Under the pieces are notes generated by a model, which saw nothing but the letters and a program-made list of their open reading frames with translations, was not told where the DNA came from and did not search any database. From Cutibacterium porci (lineage in GTDB: Bacteria; Actinomycetota; Actinomycetes; Propionibacteriales; Propionibacteriaceae): a DNA stretch of 64,000 nucleotides. A program made the position numbers and the translations under genes. This document shows positions 16,220 through 25,552 of this stretch, piece after piece (within the stretch, counting starts at the first letter, position 1; the number at the start of each line of letters is the position of its first letter). The stretch covers positions 310,001 through 374,000 of the forward strand of contig NZ_VUMG01000003.1 in the NCBI RefSeq assembly GCF_009696315.1. Direction: 5' to 3'.

Positions 16220-17115
16220 GAGCGTCCTCCCTTCTCAGTGCGATTGGTGTACACGAGGTACGGGATGACGACAACAGCCACAATGACGAGCAGGATCGTC
16301 GCGTTGACGGCTGCCGACGTCGGGTTATTGAGCTGGAACATTTGAGTCCACATCAGTGTCGCGGGAACTTCAGCGGTGTAGGAGCTCTGCCCAGCAATCG
16401 CGTAGATGAGGTCGAACATCTTCATTGACATATGTCCAACAATGATGAGAGCGCTCAGAGCAATTGGTGACAGCTGCGGGAAGAGCACGTTCCAATAGAG
16501 CTTAAACTCCGACGCACCATCAACCCGAGCTGCCTCCCGCTGGTCCTCAGAGATACCGCGGAACCCGGCTAGGAAAAGAGCCATGATGTAGCCCGACAAC
16601 TGCCAAATAGCAGGGATAGCCATCGCCGCCATATTAAATTTCCCTGACGAATACCACGATGACTGCAAGCCTGGCATCCCGAGATGGACGAAAAGCTGGT
16701 TAAGTCCAGTGGCCTGGCCATCTTTAGCGGGGGACAGTAGCCAGCGCCAGATGACGCCAGCTGCCACGAAAGATACTGCCATCGGGAATAGGAACACCGA
16801 CCGGAAGAATCCCTCTCCGGTGACACCCTTTTCTAACAGGAGCGCCCATAGTAGGCCAAAAATCATGGTTCCTGCCACGAACACCACCGTCAGCACAAGC
16901 AGGTTCCACATAGCGTGCTGATACCGGTCATCGGCTAATAACTGCGAGTAGTTAGCCCAGCCGCCGGGAGCCTTAATGCGTCCCGATTTGGTCTTAACTC
17001 GCGCCAACGATGCGAATACTGTCTTGCCAATAAAACCGTAGACAAAAATACCGACAAGGATAATCGACGGCAGGACGAGGAGAAAGCTCGGAACCCAGCG
17101 TCTCACTCTTTTCAT
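16216..17115 (-). CDS. Sugar ABC importer permease, MalF type
   Basis: A 299-residue permease of the carbohydrate uptake-1 family with about six helices. The EAA loop reads DQREAARVDGASEFKLYWNV followed by LFPQLSP. ATG 17115 (MKRVRRWVPSFLL) is chosen because GGGAG lies ten bases upstream and the N-terminus is basic then hydrophobic; the longer frame to 17193 is non-conserved. It follows the binding-protein gene after 150 bases that hold a strong hairpin. Confidence 0.92.
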   Translation of the reverse strand: MKRVRRWVPSFLLVLPSIILVGIFVYGFIGKTVFASLARVKTKSGRIKAPGGWANYSQLLADDRYQHAMWNLLVLTVVFVAGTMIFGLLWALLLEKGVTGEGFFRSVFLFPMAVSFVAAGVIWRWLLSPAKDGQATGLNQLFVHLGMPGLQSSWYSSGKFNMAAMAIPAIWQLSGYIMALFLAGFRGISEDQREAARVDGASEFKLYWNVLFPQLSPIALSALIIVGHMSMKMFDLIYAIAGQSSYTAEVPATLMWTQMFQLNNPTSAAVNATILLVIVAVVVIPYLVYTNRTEKGGRS

Positions 17116-17221
17116 GATGTAATCTCCCGATTCTGGGGTGACGGGCACGACATAGTGCCCTGTAACACACGTGGCGCCCTCGGGTGCACCCACGCGACGA
17201 CGGCGTCAAGGTCTATGCCTT

Positions 17222-17256
17222 CCGGCATGAGACTCGTCTCGCGAATCTCATGCCGG
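17222..17256 (-). terminator. Intra-operon hairpin after the binding-protein gene
   Basis: CCGGCATGAGA (17222-17232) pairs perfectly with TCTCATGCCGG (17246-17256), eleven pairs and a 13-base loop, eleven bases after the stop of the binding-protein gene on the minus strand. In importer operons such hairpins protect the upstream mRNA and reduce readthrough, so binding protein exceeds permeases. Confidence 0.65.
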
Positions 17257-17267
17257 GGGCACGTAGC

Positions 17268-18575
17268 TCACTTGCCGTACTTGTCGTGTGCACCCGCCAG
17301 TGAGGAGGCCAGGTTGTCGGTGTTCTTGTCTTGGTAGAACTTGCTCATCGCAGTGTTAATTTCGGAGCTCCAGGCCAACGACACAGCTGCGCCGTGAGCA
17401 ATCGACGAGACAATCGGCACCTCTTTGAAGTCCTTCATGGCGTCCTGCTGGTAGATGCTGAAGCCGTCGGGCTTGACGTCAGTGCGAGCCGGGATAGACC
17501 CCTTAATCTTGTTAAAGGTCGACTGTGCGTCCGCCGAACCAACAAAGCGCAACCAGTCCTTGGTGGCCTCTGGGTTCTTGGTACCGGTAGGCAGGGTGAA
17601 AGAGTCGGCCAAGAAGTCGTAGACGATCTCCTTGCCAGGCACCGGGAAGGCAGTGTAATCGGTGTTGTATTTCTTACCCTTCATATCGAACTCAGCAACC
17701 GCCCAGTCCCCCATGACGTTATAGGCAGCCTTGCCGGATGCAACCATGTCGGTAGCAGCTGGCCAGTCGTCACCGTCGGAGGCGGTATTGGTGAAAGTGA
17801 GGACCTTCTTGTAATCCTCGATAGCCGCCTTCACCTCAGGACTGTCCCATGCGCCGTCAGGGGTGAAGAGCTTGTTGTAGCCATCAGCCCCCAGATCGGC
17901 AGCCAGAATCGATTCGAACAGCTCAGTTTGAGTCCAAGTGCCGCCGATCGACAACGGGGTCGCGACGCCGGAGGCCTTCACCTTCTCCATGTCGGCGATC
18001 CAGCCTTTGACGTCTGTCGGGGTCTTAGTGACGCCAGCCTTCTTGAGCAGCGCGGAATTGGCCCACACCACGTTGGCGCGGTGGATGTCAACTGGCACCG
18101 AGTAGATGTGGCCATCGACGGTCAGGCGATCAGTCAGCGTCTTCGGGAAGACCGACTCGCCGCCGAGTTCCTTGATGATCCCGTCGACCGGATCAATCTG
18201 CTCATTGTCGATGTAGTCGGTCAGCTCAGCTCCAGCGTGGCCCTGGAAGGACCCCGGCGGGTTGCCGTTTTTCAGATCGGAAGCCAACTTGGCTTTGGCG
18301 TTCGACCCCGATCCGCCAGCAACGGCGAGATTCTTGAACGTGTCGTTCGGGTACTTTTCAGCAAACGACTTCTCGAGAGCTTGCAACCCTTTTGCCTCGG
18401 AGCCGTCTGCCCACCACGTGAACACGCCGACCTCTCCGCCGGCACCACCAGCCTTGGGGGTCGACGAGGACGTCGTCGACTCGTTGCTGCCACCCTCGTC
18501 AGTCGATGTGGACGTGCAGCCAGCCAAGACAAGCATCGATGCCGTCGCGAGAGCTGCGATTTTCTTCGCGTACAT
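17268..18575 (-). CDS. Sugar ABC importer solute-binding lipoprotein
   Basis: A 435-residue family-1 binding protein. The lipobox LVLAGC near residue 21 follows a basic start (MYAKKI), so the protein is tethered by lipid to the outer membrane face. A Ser/Thr/Gly-rich linker precedes the fold. GEVGVFTWWADGSEAKGL opens the first lobe, and GSFQGHAGAEL and YSVPVDIHRANVVWANS are the usual sugar-cleft segments of GlcE/MsmE-like proteins. ATG 18575 has GGAGG six bases upstream. The closest functional guess is a glucose/mannose- or oligosaccharide-type protein, not shown by sequence. Confidence 0.93.
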   Translation of the reverse strand: MYAKKIAALATASMLVLAGCTSTSTDEGGSNESTTSSSTPKAGGAGGEVGVFTWWADGSEAKGLQALEKSFAEKYPNDTFKNLAVAGGSGSNAKAKLASDLKNGNPPGSFQGHAGAELTDYIDNEQIDPVDGIIKELGGESVFPKTLTDRLTVDGHIYSVPVDIHRANVVWANSALLKKAGVTKTPTDVKGWIADMEKVKASGVATPLSIGGTWTQTELFESILAADLGADGYNKLFTPDGAWDSPEVKAAIEDYKKVLTFTNTASDGDDWPAATDMVASGKAAYNVMGDWAVAEFDMKGKKYNTDYTAFPVPGKEIVYDFLADSFTLPTGTKNPEATKDWLRFVGSADAQSTFNKIKGSIPARTDVKPDGFSIYQQDAMKDFKEVPIVSSIAHGAAVSLAWSSEINTAMSKFYQDKNTDNLASSLAGAHDKYGK

Positions 18576-18720
18576 TCCAAACCTCCGTGTGGTTCGGTCA
18601 GACCGCCATCCCTCGGCGCCCATGCCGTGTCGATCTGTACCTGCTGGACGACGGTGCCCAGTACTGGAAGTGTGTCACAAAAATGTTAACGACGTCCAAA
18701 AACGCATCGGATGTGAGCTA

Positions 18721-19677
18721 TTACGCCAGATAGCCACCAACCCAGCGCTCCATTTCCGCGAAAACACTGGCCCGCACCGGCGGAGCGGAAAGCACCAAGT
18801 CGTGGAGTCCACCCTGGACACGGACCAGAGTGAGATGACGGCCAAGGTTGACAGATGCGCGAGCCAGCCGATCAACATCGAGGACGGTGTCAGCGGTTTT
18901 CATCGGCGGCTTCCACGTCGCTGAAAGGTCACTGCGAGCGGAAATAAGCACTAATAGCGGGACATCAATATGAAGCCCCTGAGCCACCTTCTGATGACCA
19001 TCAAGGATGGCCGCCAACCAGCCGGCTCGAGTGAGGAAAGGAGCCCATGGCGGGTCCTTGACCTGCGGAACGTCCCACTCGCCACCAAACTCCCGGCGAA
19101 TTGAGTGACCGAAATTATCCCGAGACGGAATAGGAAGGACGGTCGTAGGCTCAGCGACACGAACTGACCGAGCTAACGGTCCTGCCAGAGCCCGGGTCAA
19201 GAACGACCCTTGAAGGTCAATCCACGGGGAGTTGAGAATAACCCCGTCAACCCGCCCCGGATGGCGACTCACCCACAAGGGGACAATGAGCCCCCCTGTG
19301 GAGTGGCCCATCACCGTCACCGAGTCGTGATCGGCACGCAGCAGTGACACCGCAGCGCCGATTTCCTCGTCGTATTCGGCGAGGTCACGAACCCAGCCGG
19401 CCATCTGACCAGGAACGAGATTTCGCCCATACCGGCGCAGATCGAGTCCAAGGAAGTCGTATCCCCAGCTCTCCACTGCCTCGGCTAGGTGGGCTTGGTA
19501 GAAGCAGTCCGACCAGCCGTGGACGTAGAGCATGGCGCGACCATGACGTGGCTCACGACGGCGGACCACACTCGCGGTCAGAAGCCCGTCAGGATCCCCA
19601 ACAGTCTTGGCTGCATGTGGGAGCCCAATGCGAGCATATTCAAACCCGTCGAGCAGGGGGTCGTTCAGCCACCTCAT
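18721..19677 (-). CDS. Alpha/beta hydrolase (lysophospholipase/monoacylglycerol-lipase-like)
   Basis: A 318-residue cytoplasmic serine hydrolase. The oxyanion region YVHGWSDCFYQ, nucleophile elbow MGHSTGGL (Ser near residue 146) and terminal His in QGGLHDLV are visible; the Asp is probably in the ISARSDLS segment near residue 245. The order and RRYGRN segment resemble lysophospholipases and monoacylglycerol lipases. It is separated from the sugar importer by about 145 bases on the same strand and the terminal gene of no obvious operon. Confidence 0.88.
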   Translation of the reverse strand: MRWLNDPLLDGFEYARIGLPHAAKTVGDPDGLLTASVVRRREPRHGRAMLYVHGWSDCFYQAHLAEAVESWGYDFLGLDLRRYGRNLVPGQMAGWVRDLAEYDEEIGAAVSLLRADHDSVTVMGHSTGGLIVPLWVSRHPGRVDGVILNSPWIDLQGSFLTRALAGPLARSVRVAEPTTVLPIPSRDNFGHSIRREFGGEWDVPQVKDPPWAPFLTRAGWLAAILDGHQKVAQGLHIDVPLLVLISARSDLSATWKPPMKTADTVLDVDRLARASVNLGRHLTLVRVQGGLHDLVLSAPPVRASVFAEMERWVGGYLA

Positions 19678-19692
19678 GGCCGCATGACCGAC

Positions 19693-19896
19693 TCAGTCGT
19701 CCTCGCCGTAGTGGGCGTACTTCTCAGCCAGATCTGCGTACTCGTCTGACAGGCCGTCCTCGTCATGAGGATCCTCCTGCTGACGGTTCTCGCCTCTCAG
19801 CTCTCGCTCCAGTGACTCGAGATCCATGTTCACCGAGCGATACTTCAAATCGCGGGCAACCTTGGTCTGTTTCGCCTTTGCACGGCCGCGCCCCAT
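19693..19896 (-). CDS. DUF3073 small actinobacterial protein
   Basis: A 67-residue protein that opens MGRGRAKAKQTKVARDLKY and ends in an acidic tail. This basic start is the hallmark of DUF3073, which is confined to actinobacteria and often sits next to purM, as here (purM follows upstream by 135 bases). ATG 19896 is chosen from the conserved MGRGRAKAKQTK; a longer frame starts at 19950. Function unknown; the strongly basic then acidic layout suggests nucleic-acid or protein contacts (inference). Confidence 0.92.
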   Translation of the reverse strand: MGRGRAKAKQTKVARDLKYRSVNMDLESLERELRGENRQQEDPHDEDGLSDEYADLAEKYAHYGEDD

Positions 19897-20031
19897 ATGG
19901 GTCGACCCCCTCGCTTCATCAATAGCGGCATTGCCGCCCAAAATCATCAACTGTCGTGGAGCACAGGCTACCCGAGCGATGACCTACGTACCAAAGTGAG
20001 CCACCGCAAGTTGTGTTTTTGGAGGAATTTT

Positions 20032-21099
20032 TCAGCGACGAGGATGACTCGAAACCAGCACAGCCCCCGGCTCATCTGCCCCGTCACGATGGGAAACATG
20101 ACCGCACGGCCACGCGGAAAGGCCACGTTCCGCAAGCAGATCAACGGCCGCGGAGATGTTCGCGTCAGGCATGACGACGACCATCCCAACCCCCATATTG
20201 AGGGTCGCCTCAATATCAGGTTGTGAGACACTTCCCACCTGCTGAACGAGGTCGAAGATCGCAGCGGGAGTCCAGGTGGACCGGTCGACGGTGGCAACGA
20301 GGTCGTCAGGTATGACACGAGCTAGGTTGTTAGCTAGCCCGCCTCCTGTGACGTGGCTCATGGCGTGCACCTCGACCTGACGGATGAGAGCCAGCACATC
20401 AGCCGCATACACTGTCGTAGGCTCCAGCAGCTCCTCGCCAAGGGTGCGACCCAACTCGTCGACATGACGGTCCAAAGACCAACCAGCGTCGGACAGCAGC
20501 ACCTTGCGAACCAAGGAGTAACCATTGGAATGCAGGCCCGACGACGCCACAGCTAGCAGGGCGTCACCGTCACGTACTCGCTGCGGGCCAAGGATCTCGT
20601 CGCGCTCGACGGCACCCGTTGTAGCCCCTGCGACGTCATACTCCTCGTCGGCCAACAGACCCGGGTGCTCAGCTGTTTCTCCACCCAACAGGGAACAGCC
20701 AGCCTTGGTACAGGCTTCAGCAATACCCTTGACAACATTGGCGATCCGGTCAGGGTCGACATGACCGCACGCGATGTAGTCGGTAACGAACCACGGCTCG
20801 GCACCCACCACGACGAGGTCGTCGACGAGCATACCGACGAGGTCGAACCCGATGGTGTCGTGGACGCCCATAGCCTGAGCAATAGCCACCTTGGTGCCAA
20901 CCCCATCAGTTGAGGTAGCCAGCACCGGATAACGGTATGTGTGTAACGCTGAGGCGTCGAAAAAGCCAGCGAAACCGCCCAGGCCACCAAGGACCTCAGG
21001 GCGACGGGTGGCCGCCACATGAGCCTTCATGAGGTCGACGGCACGTTCACCAGCCTCAATGTCGACTCCGGCACGGGCGTAGGCGGACTCGTTGCTCAC
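20032..21099 (-). CDS. purM: Phosphoribosylaminoimidazole synthetase (AIR synthetase)
   Basis: PurM closes FGAM to AIR with ATP, step five of IMP synthesis. The 355-residue protein has the family start YARAGVDIEAGERAVDL, the ATP-binding STDGVGTKVAIA and DLVGMLVDDLVV, the GGETAEHPG loop and the C-terminal HVTGGGLANNLARV. Length is normal. The start overlaps the purF stop by four bases (21096-21099), so purF and purM are coupled. Confidence 0.97.
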   Translation of the reverse strand: MSNESAYARAGVDIEAGERAVDLMKAHVAATRRPEVLGGLGGFAGFFDASALHTYRYPVLATSTDGVGTKVAIAQAMGVHDTIGFDLVGMLVDDLVVVGAEPWFVTDYIACGHVDPDRIANVVKGIAEACTKAGCSLLGGETAEHPGLLADEEYDVAGATTGAVERDEILGPQRVRDGDALLAVASSGLHSNGYSLVRKVLLSDAGWSLDRHVDELGRTLGEELLEPTTVYAADVLALIRQVEVHAMSHVTGGGLANNLARVIPDDLVATVDRSTWTPAAIFDLVQQVGSVSQPDIEATLNMGVGMVVVMPDANISAAVDLLAERGLSAWPCGHVSHRDGADEPGAVLVSSHPRR

Positions 21100-22583
21100 T
21101 GCTGCTCCTGGTGTGGGTTGGTGTGGGTAGCGTCAGCCAGCACGGCTCGCGCCGATGCGGGCACTTGTACGGGATAGACGCCGTCAAAGCAGGCCCGACA
21201 AAGGTTGTCGGCGCCGACGTGGGTGGCACGGACGAGGCCATCAAGGCTGACATAGCCAAGCGAGTCAGCTCCGATAGACCGGCAGATGTCCTCGACGTCA
21301 AGGCCTGGGGCGATGAGCTGGGCGCGGGTGGCAAAGTCGATGCCGTAGAAGCAAGGCCACTGCACTGGCGGAGACGAGATACGCACGTGTACCTCGGCTG
21401 CGCCAGCCTCACGCAGCATTCGGACGAGCTGACGCTGGGTATTGCCACGCACGATGGAATCGTCGACGACGACGATGCGGCGGCCCTCAATGACGTCACG
21501 CAACGGGTTGAGCTTGAGCCGAATACCCAGATTGCGCAAAGTCTGAGACGGCTGAATGAAAGTCCGGCCTACGTAGGAATTTTTGACCAGACCCATGCCA
21601 TAGGGGATGCCGGACTCGTCGGCATAGCCAATAGCCGCTGGGGTGCCAGATTCCGGCACTGGAATGACGAGATCGGCGTCGGCAGGGTGTTCTTGAGCGA
21701 GGATCTTTCCAATCTTGACGCGGACGTTGTGGATGCGTCGTCCAGCGATAACGGTGTCTGGCCGCGCCAAGTACACATATTCAAAGATGCACCCTTTGGG
21801 GTGGGCGTCAGCGAATCGGCTAGTGCGTAACCCAGCAGCATCAATGGCGATCATTTCGCCTGGCTCGATCTCACGGACGAAGGTGCCTCCCACGATGTCG
21901 ATGGCCGCAGTTTCAGAGGCAACCACCCAGCCGCTAGACAGACGCCCAAGCACCAGTGGCCGGATGCCTTGCGGGTCACGCGCGGCGCACAGGGTGTGAT
22001 CGTCCATAAAGACGAGGCTGAAGGCACCTTGGAGGTGCGGCAAGACCTGGGTAGCTACCTCCTCAAGAGTGCCCTCGTAGGTGGTCATAAGGGCGGTTAT
22101 CAGCGACGTGTCGTTGCTGGAATCCATCCGATCCTTATGCGGAACCTTGGTGTCGGGGGCACGCTCAGCGACGAGAGCTTCGAGGGCGTCAGTGTTGGTG
22201 AGGTTGCCGTTATGAGCCAAGGCCAGCCCACCACCCCCCCGACGCGAACGGAATGTTGGCTGGGCGTTATCCCAGATACTCGCACCAGTCGTCGAATATC
22301 GGGTATGCCCAACCGCCATATGCCCCTGAAGTGAGTTCAAGGTGGCCTCATCAAAGACCTGAGACACCAACCCCATGTCCTTGAAGACCATCATTCGGCG
22401 ACCGTCTGACACCGCCATGCCAGCTGACTCCTGGCCACGGTGTTGCAGGGCATACATGCCGAAATAGGTGAGTTTAGAGACCTCCTCACCGGGAGCATAG
22501 ATCCCAATAACGCCACAAGCGTCTTGGGGTCCGTGGTCCTGAGGGTTGAGATCTGCGGTAAGCCTTCCGTCTGCGCGCAGCAC
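21096..22583 (-). CDS. purF: Amidophosphoribosyltransferase
   Basis: PurF makes phosphoribosylamine from PRPP and glutamine, the committed step of purine synthesis. The 495-residue protein has a propeptide of about 22 residues before the nucleophilic Cys in ACGVIGIY, the glutaminase core (LQHRGQESAGM) and the PRPP loop VVDDSIVRGNTQR. C-terminal cysteines of the Fe-S type are present (EDIC, LCRACFDGVYP). The GTG start at 22583 has no strong ribosome site. It is the first gene of purF-purM; an MFS gene lies 100 bases upstream on the same strand. Confidence 0.97.
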   Translation of the reverse strand: MLRADGRLTADLNPQDHGPQDACGVIGIYAPGEEVSKLTYFGMYALQHRGQESAGMAVSDGRRMMVFKDMGLVSQVFDEATLNSLQGHMAVGHTRYSTTGASIWDNAQPTFRSRRGGGGLALAHNGNLTNTDALEALVAERAPDTKVPHKDRMDSSNDTSLITALMTTYEGTLEEVATQVLPHLQGAFSLVFMDDHTLCAARDPQGIRPLVLGRLSSGWVVASETAAIDIVGGTFVREIEPGEMIAIDAAGLRTSRFADAHPKGCIFEYVYLARPDTVIAGRRIHNVRVKIGKILAQEHPADADLVIPVPESGTPAAIGYADESGIPYGMGLVKNSYVGRTFIQPSQTLRNLGIRLKLNPLRDVIEGRRIVVVDDSIVRGNTQRQLVRMLREAGAAEVHVRISSPPVQWPCFYGIDFATRAQLIAPGLDVEDICRSIGADSLGYVSLDGLVRATHVGADNLCRACFDGVYPVQVPASARAVLADATHTNPHQEQQ

Positions 22584-22685
22584 ATGAACACGCTACCGCA
22601 GATCGGGCACATCGAGGGACGGGGCTCACAGAATGTGCGGGTCACCGAGCCTCGTCCTAGGCCGTACAGGTGCGTCAACCCATCG

Positions 22686-23927
22686 TCAGTCCCTCGTCGA
22701 AGCCACCCTGCGGGCCACCGGAAGGGCCAACAGGGTCGCCGCCACGCCAACTCCCACCGTCACCCCATAGGCCGGCGTCGGCCCGCCCCAGTCGGCAAGA
22801 CGCCCGGCGAGAGTCGTCCCGAAGGCGTATCCCAAACTGTTCGTAGCGGCCAGCAACGTCATAACCGTTCCGATCCGCCCAGGAGACGCCGACCGCTCCG
22901 CCACGCTGAACAAGGTGATCATGTACGGTGCCGCTGCCATGCCGAGGATGATGAGGACCGGCGCGAGCGGTCCAAGGCGGTCAACAAGCAGCAACGGTAC
23001 GGCGAAGACGGCTAATCCGGCGGCGAAGAGGCGCCACCGCGTCGCCAACCCAAGATGATGAGCCAGCCTTGGCAGCGCCAGTCCGGCAGCAGCGCTGCCC
23101 ACCGACAGCAGGGCGTGGAAGAGGCCCGCAAGACCCGGACGCCCCGCCTGTGTGGCAAGACTGGTCGTACCGGTCTGCACCGATCCGAAGACCATGCCCA
23201 TAAAAACCATGCCAACGCTGGTGGCCACAACACCAGCAGTGAACAGCGGGCCGGGAATGTTGCGACCCTGCCGCGATCGTGTGGTAGTACCCTCTTGCCG
23301 ACGGCCCGGCACCAGCCGTGACGTTGGGTCTACGGCAAACCAGCTCCCCAAGACCAGCAACATGGCGCCAGCCACGATAAGCCCCGGAATGGGGCCGGCA
23401 AGCACCGCGAGAACTCCCACTGCAGCCGGGCCGAGAGCAAAAGAGGCTTCATCTACAGCGCCCTCCCAGGCAAAAGAGGTCTCGAGGATCCCTGCCTCTA
23501 TCGCGGGATTCTCCGCACCGATAGCGCGCCAGCGCACCCTGGCCATCGTGCCAATCTGCGGCAAGAAAAACCCCGCTAAACCACCAATCGCAGCCACCAC
23601 CGGCCATGAAGCGCCCGCCAACGCGGCCAACCCTTCCGCGATAAGGACGGCCCCTCCGATGAGGGACTGAACAAGCAGCACCGTGCGCTGACCGTAGCGG
23701 TCGGTCAGAGCGCCAAAAAACGGGGAACCGGCAGCGATCGCCAACGCAACCATGCCGGCAGCTAGCCCGCCGGGGCCCAATCGTCCCGATACCTGCGGGC
23801 TTGACACCAAAAGCAGGGTGCCCAATTGACTCATGGCGAGAGGCAAACGGGCCAGAGCAGCGACGGTGACGAACGTTCTGCCAGGCAGCGAAAACAGGGT
23901 TCGATAGCTCACGGAACCAGAGGGCAT
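22686..23927 (-). CDS. MFS transporter
   Basis: A 413-residue protein with twelve hydrophobic segments in two halves. The loop 2-3 motif appears as GALTDRYGQRTVLL. It belongs to the broad drug/arabinose exporter-like MFS_1 set; the many Gly/Ala helices and absence of charged membrane residues are unremarkable. It lies between purF and a dipeptidase on one strand with gaps above 100 bases, so it is probably its own unit. The substrate is unknown. Confidence 0.86.
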   Translation of the reverse strand: MPSGSVSYRTLFSLPGRTFVTVAALARLPLAMSQLGTLLLVSSPQVSGRLGPGGLAAGMVALAIAAGSPFFGALTDRYGQRTVLLVQSLIGGAVLIAEGLAALAGASWPVVAAIGGLAGFFLPQIGTMARVRWRAIGAENPAIEAGILETSFAWEGAVDEASFALGPAAVGVLAVLAGPIPGLIVAGAMLLVLGSWFAVDPTSRLVPGRRQEGTTTRSRQGRNIPGPLFTAGVVATSVGMVFMGMVFGSVQTGTTSLATQAGRPGLAGLFHALLSVGSAAAGLALPRLAHHLGLATRWRLFAAGLAVFAVPLLLVDRLGPLAPVLIILGMAAAPYMITLFSVAERSASPGRIGTVMTLLAATNSLGYAFGTTLAGRLADWGGPTPAYGVTVGVGVAATLLALPVARRVASTRD

Positions 23928-24040
23928 GGGGCAGACCTCTCAAAGACGGGGACAACGCTGCGTCCGCGCCTGCCCACCCTTCTGGCGCGAATCCCGATGA
24001 TCGTCACGCATATGGGGAAGCTCCCCCGCTGGACGTCCCA

Positions 24041-24074
24041 GGCCCTGCCGGTCGGCTTAGCCAACGGCAGGGCC
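24041..24074. terminator. Hairpin between the M20 peptidase and MFS genes
   Basis: GGCCCTGCCG (24041-24050) pairs perfectly with CGGCAGGGCC (24065-24074). It follows the peptidase stop on the minus strand by 36 bases. No T tail. Confidence 0.55.
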
Positions 24075-24109
24075 ATTCTACCCGGGAACGCCGTGGGAAT
24101 GATCGTTAC

Positions 24110-25453
24110 TCACTCGGCGAGACTGGCGAGCATGAGGGCCTCAGTGAGGATCGCCCGACGGAAATCTCCAAGATGCAAGGACTCGTCGATACCGTGCATA
24201 CGCGAATCCGGGTCAGTAACGGCAGTCACTAAGACCGTCGCCTGTGGGAACGCATTCTGCAAGTCGGTCACTAGTGGGATAGCGCCACCAGTACCCATCT
24301 CGACAGGCTCCTGGCCCCAGGCCAGTGCGAACGCCTGCTTGGCAACCTCTGCCTTGTCACCGGTGAGAGGAACCACGCCCGGTTGACCCAACTGGCCACG
24401 AGTCACCGTGATATGAGCGCCAAACTCGACGTGAGACTCCAGGTGCTTGACGAGGGCGTCGAGGGCCTCACCAGCGTCTTGCCCCGGAGCAACTCGCAGG
24501 CTGATTTTGGCCCGCGCGCTCGCGGGAAGAACGTTGATGGCGTCCTTGACCGGGGTCGCGTCAATAGCGATAACAGTCACGGACGGCTTAGTCCACATCT
24601 TTTCGACTGCACGGCCTTGCCCAACCCACTGGACACCGTCTAGGACGCCGGTCTCCTCACGCAAACGATCCTCCGGGTAATCCAGTTCGGGGCCTGCGAA
24701 CCCTTGCAACCCGTCAACGGCGACCTCTCCAGTCTCGTCGTGCAAGGTTGCGATGAGGCGGCATAGGGTAGTCAAGGCGTCAGGAACGATGCCACCGAAT
24801 TGGCCAGAATGCAGGGCATGGTCGAGCGTGGAGACCTCGACGACGCAGTCGACAACACCGCGCAAGGTGGTCGTCACAGAAGGGACGCCCTGCTCCCAGT
24901 TGACCGAGTCGGCGACGACGATGACGTCAGCAGCCAGCGCGTCCTTGTGGTTGGCAATAATGGCCTCCATAGACGATGACCCGATCTCTTCCTCACCTTC
25001 GACAAAGAGGGTGACGCCTACCGGGGGTTTGCCGTCCAAGGCACGTATGGCGGCTAGATGGGCGGCGACGCCACCTTTGTCGTCGGCGGTGCCACGGCCG
25101 TAGAGCCGCTCCCCCTTCATCGTGGCGGCGAAGGGATCAGTGTGCCAGTCATCGAGGTTTCCGGTGGGCTGAACGTCACCGTGGGAGTACAGCAGGACAG
25201 TGGGTTGGCCCTCAGGCGCCGGCCAGTGAGCAATGACGGCGGGCAGGCCGTCGTTCTCAGTCACGACAGTGACGTCGGAGGCGCCAGCATCTTTGGCCGC
25301 AGCCGCAATAAACTCGGCTCCGGACTTCACGTCGTCGGGCCGCTGGGAGCTGACCGACCTGATTGCCACATGGCGGGTCAGCTGCTCGACGGCATCGTCG
25401 AAGCCAGCATCAACCTTGGCAGACAGATCTTTGAGAATATGCGAAGGATCCAT
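24110..25453 (-). CDS. M20 family dipeptidase/metallopeptidase
   Basis: A 447-residue zinc peptidase. Metal ligands and neighbours are clear: YSHGDVQP (first His and Asp), RGTADDKGG (bridging Asp), EGEEEIGSSS (catalytic and ligand Glu) and the terminal His in DSRMHGIDES. The dimerisation domain lies between about 190 and 310. This form matches the CNDP/DapE-related dipeptidases that cut short peptides in the cytosol. ATG 25453 is chosen at MDPSHILKDL; the longer frame upstream reads backwards through the neighbouring pab gene. It is divergent from that gene across 100 bases. Confidence 0.94.
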   Translation of the reverse strand: MDPSHILKDLSAKVDAGFDDAVEQLTRHVAIRSVSSQRPDDVKSGAEFIAAAAKDAGASDVTVVTENDGLPAVIAHWPAPEGQPTVLLYSHGDVQPTGNLDDWHTDPFAATMKGERLYGRGTADDKGGVAAHLAAIRALDGKPPVGVTLFVEGEEEIGSSSMEAIIANHKDALAADVIVVADSVNWEQGVPSVTTTLRGVVDCVVEVSTLDHALHSGQFGGIVPDALTTLCRLIATLHDETGEVAVDGLQGFAGPELDYPEDRLREETGVLDGVQWVGQGRAVEKMWTKPSVTVIAIDATPVKDAINVLPASARAKISLRVAPGQDAGEALDALVKHLESHVEFGAHITVTRGQLGQPGVVPLTGDKAEVAKQAFALAWGQEPVEMGTGGAIPLVTDLQNAFPQATVLVTAVTDPDSRMHGIDESLHLGDFRRAILTEALMLASLAE

Positions 25454-25552
25454 GGTCAAAGTGTAGGAGCGCGAGCCCTCGTTTGCCGACACCAAAGATC
25501 CTTCACGACGCCACGAAAAGCCGTACGGAAATCCCAGGGGGAGAAAACCCAC

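Noticed and set aside
25058-25552. A longer version of the PabAB protein starting inside the neighbouring peptidase gene
   Set aside because: The upstream part has no similarity to amidotransferases; the conserved start ILLIDNHDS with a ribosome site begins at GTG 25553.
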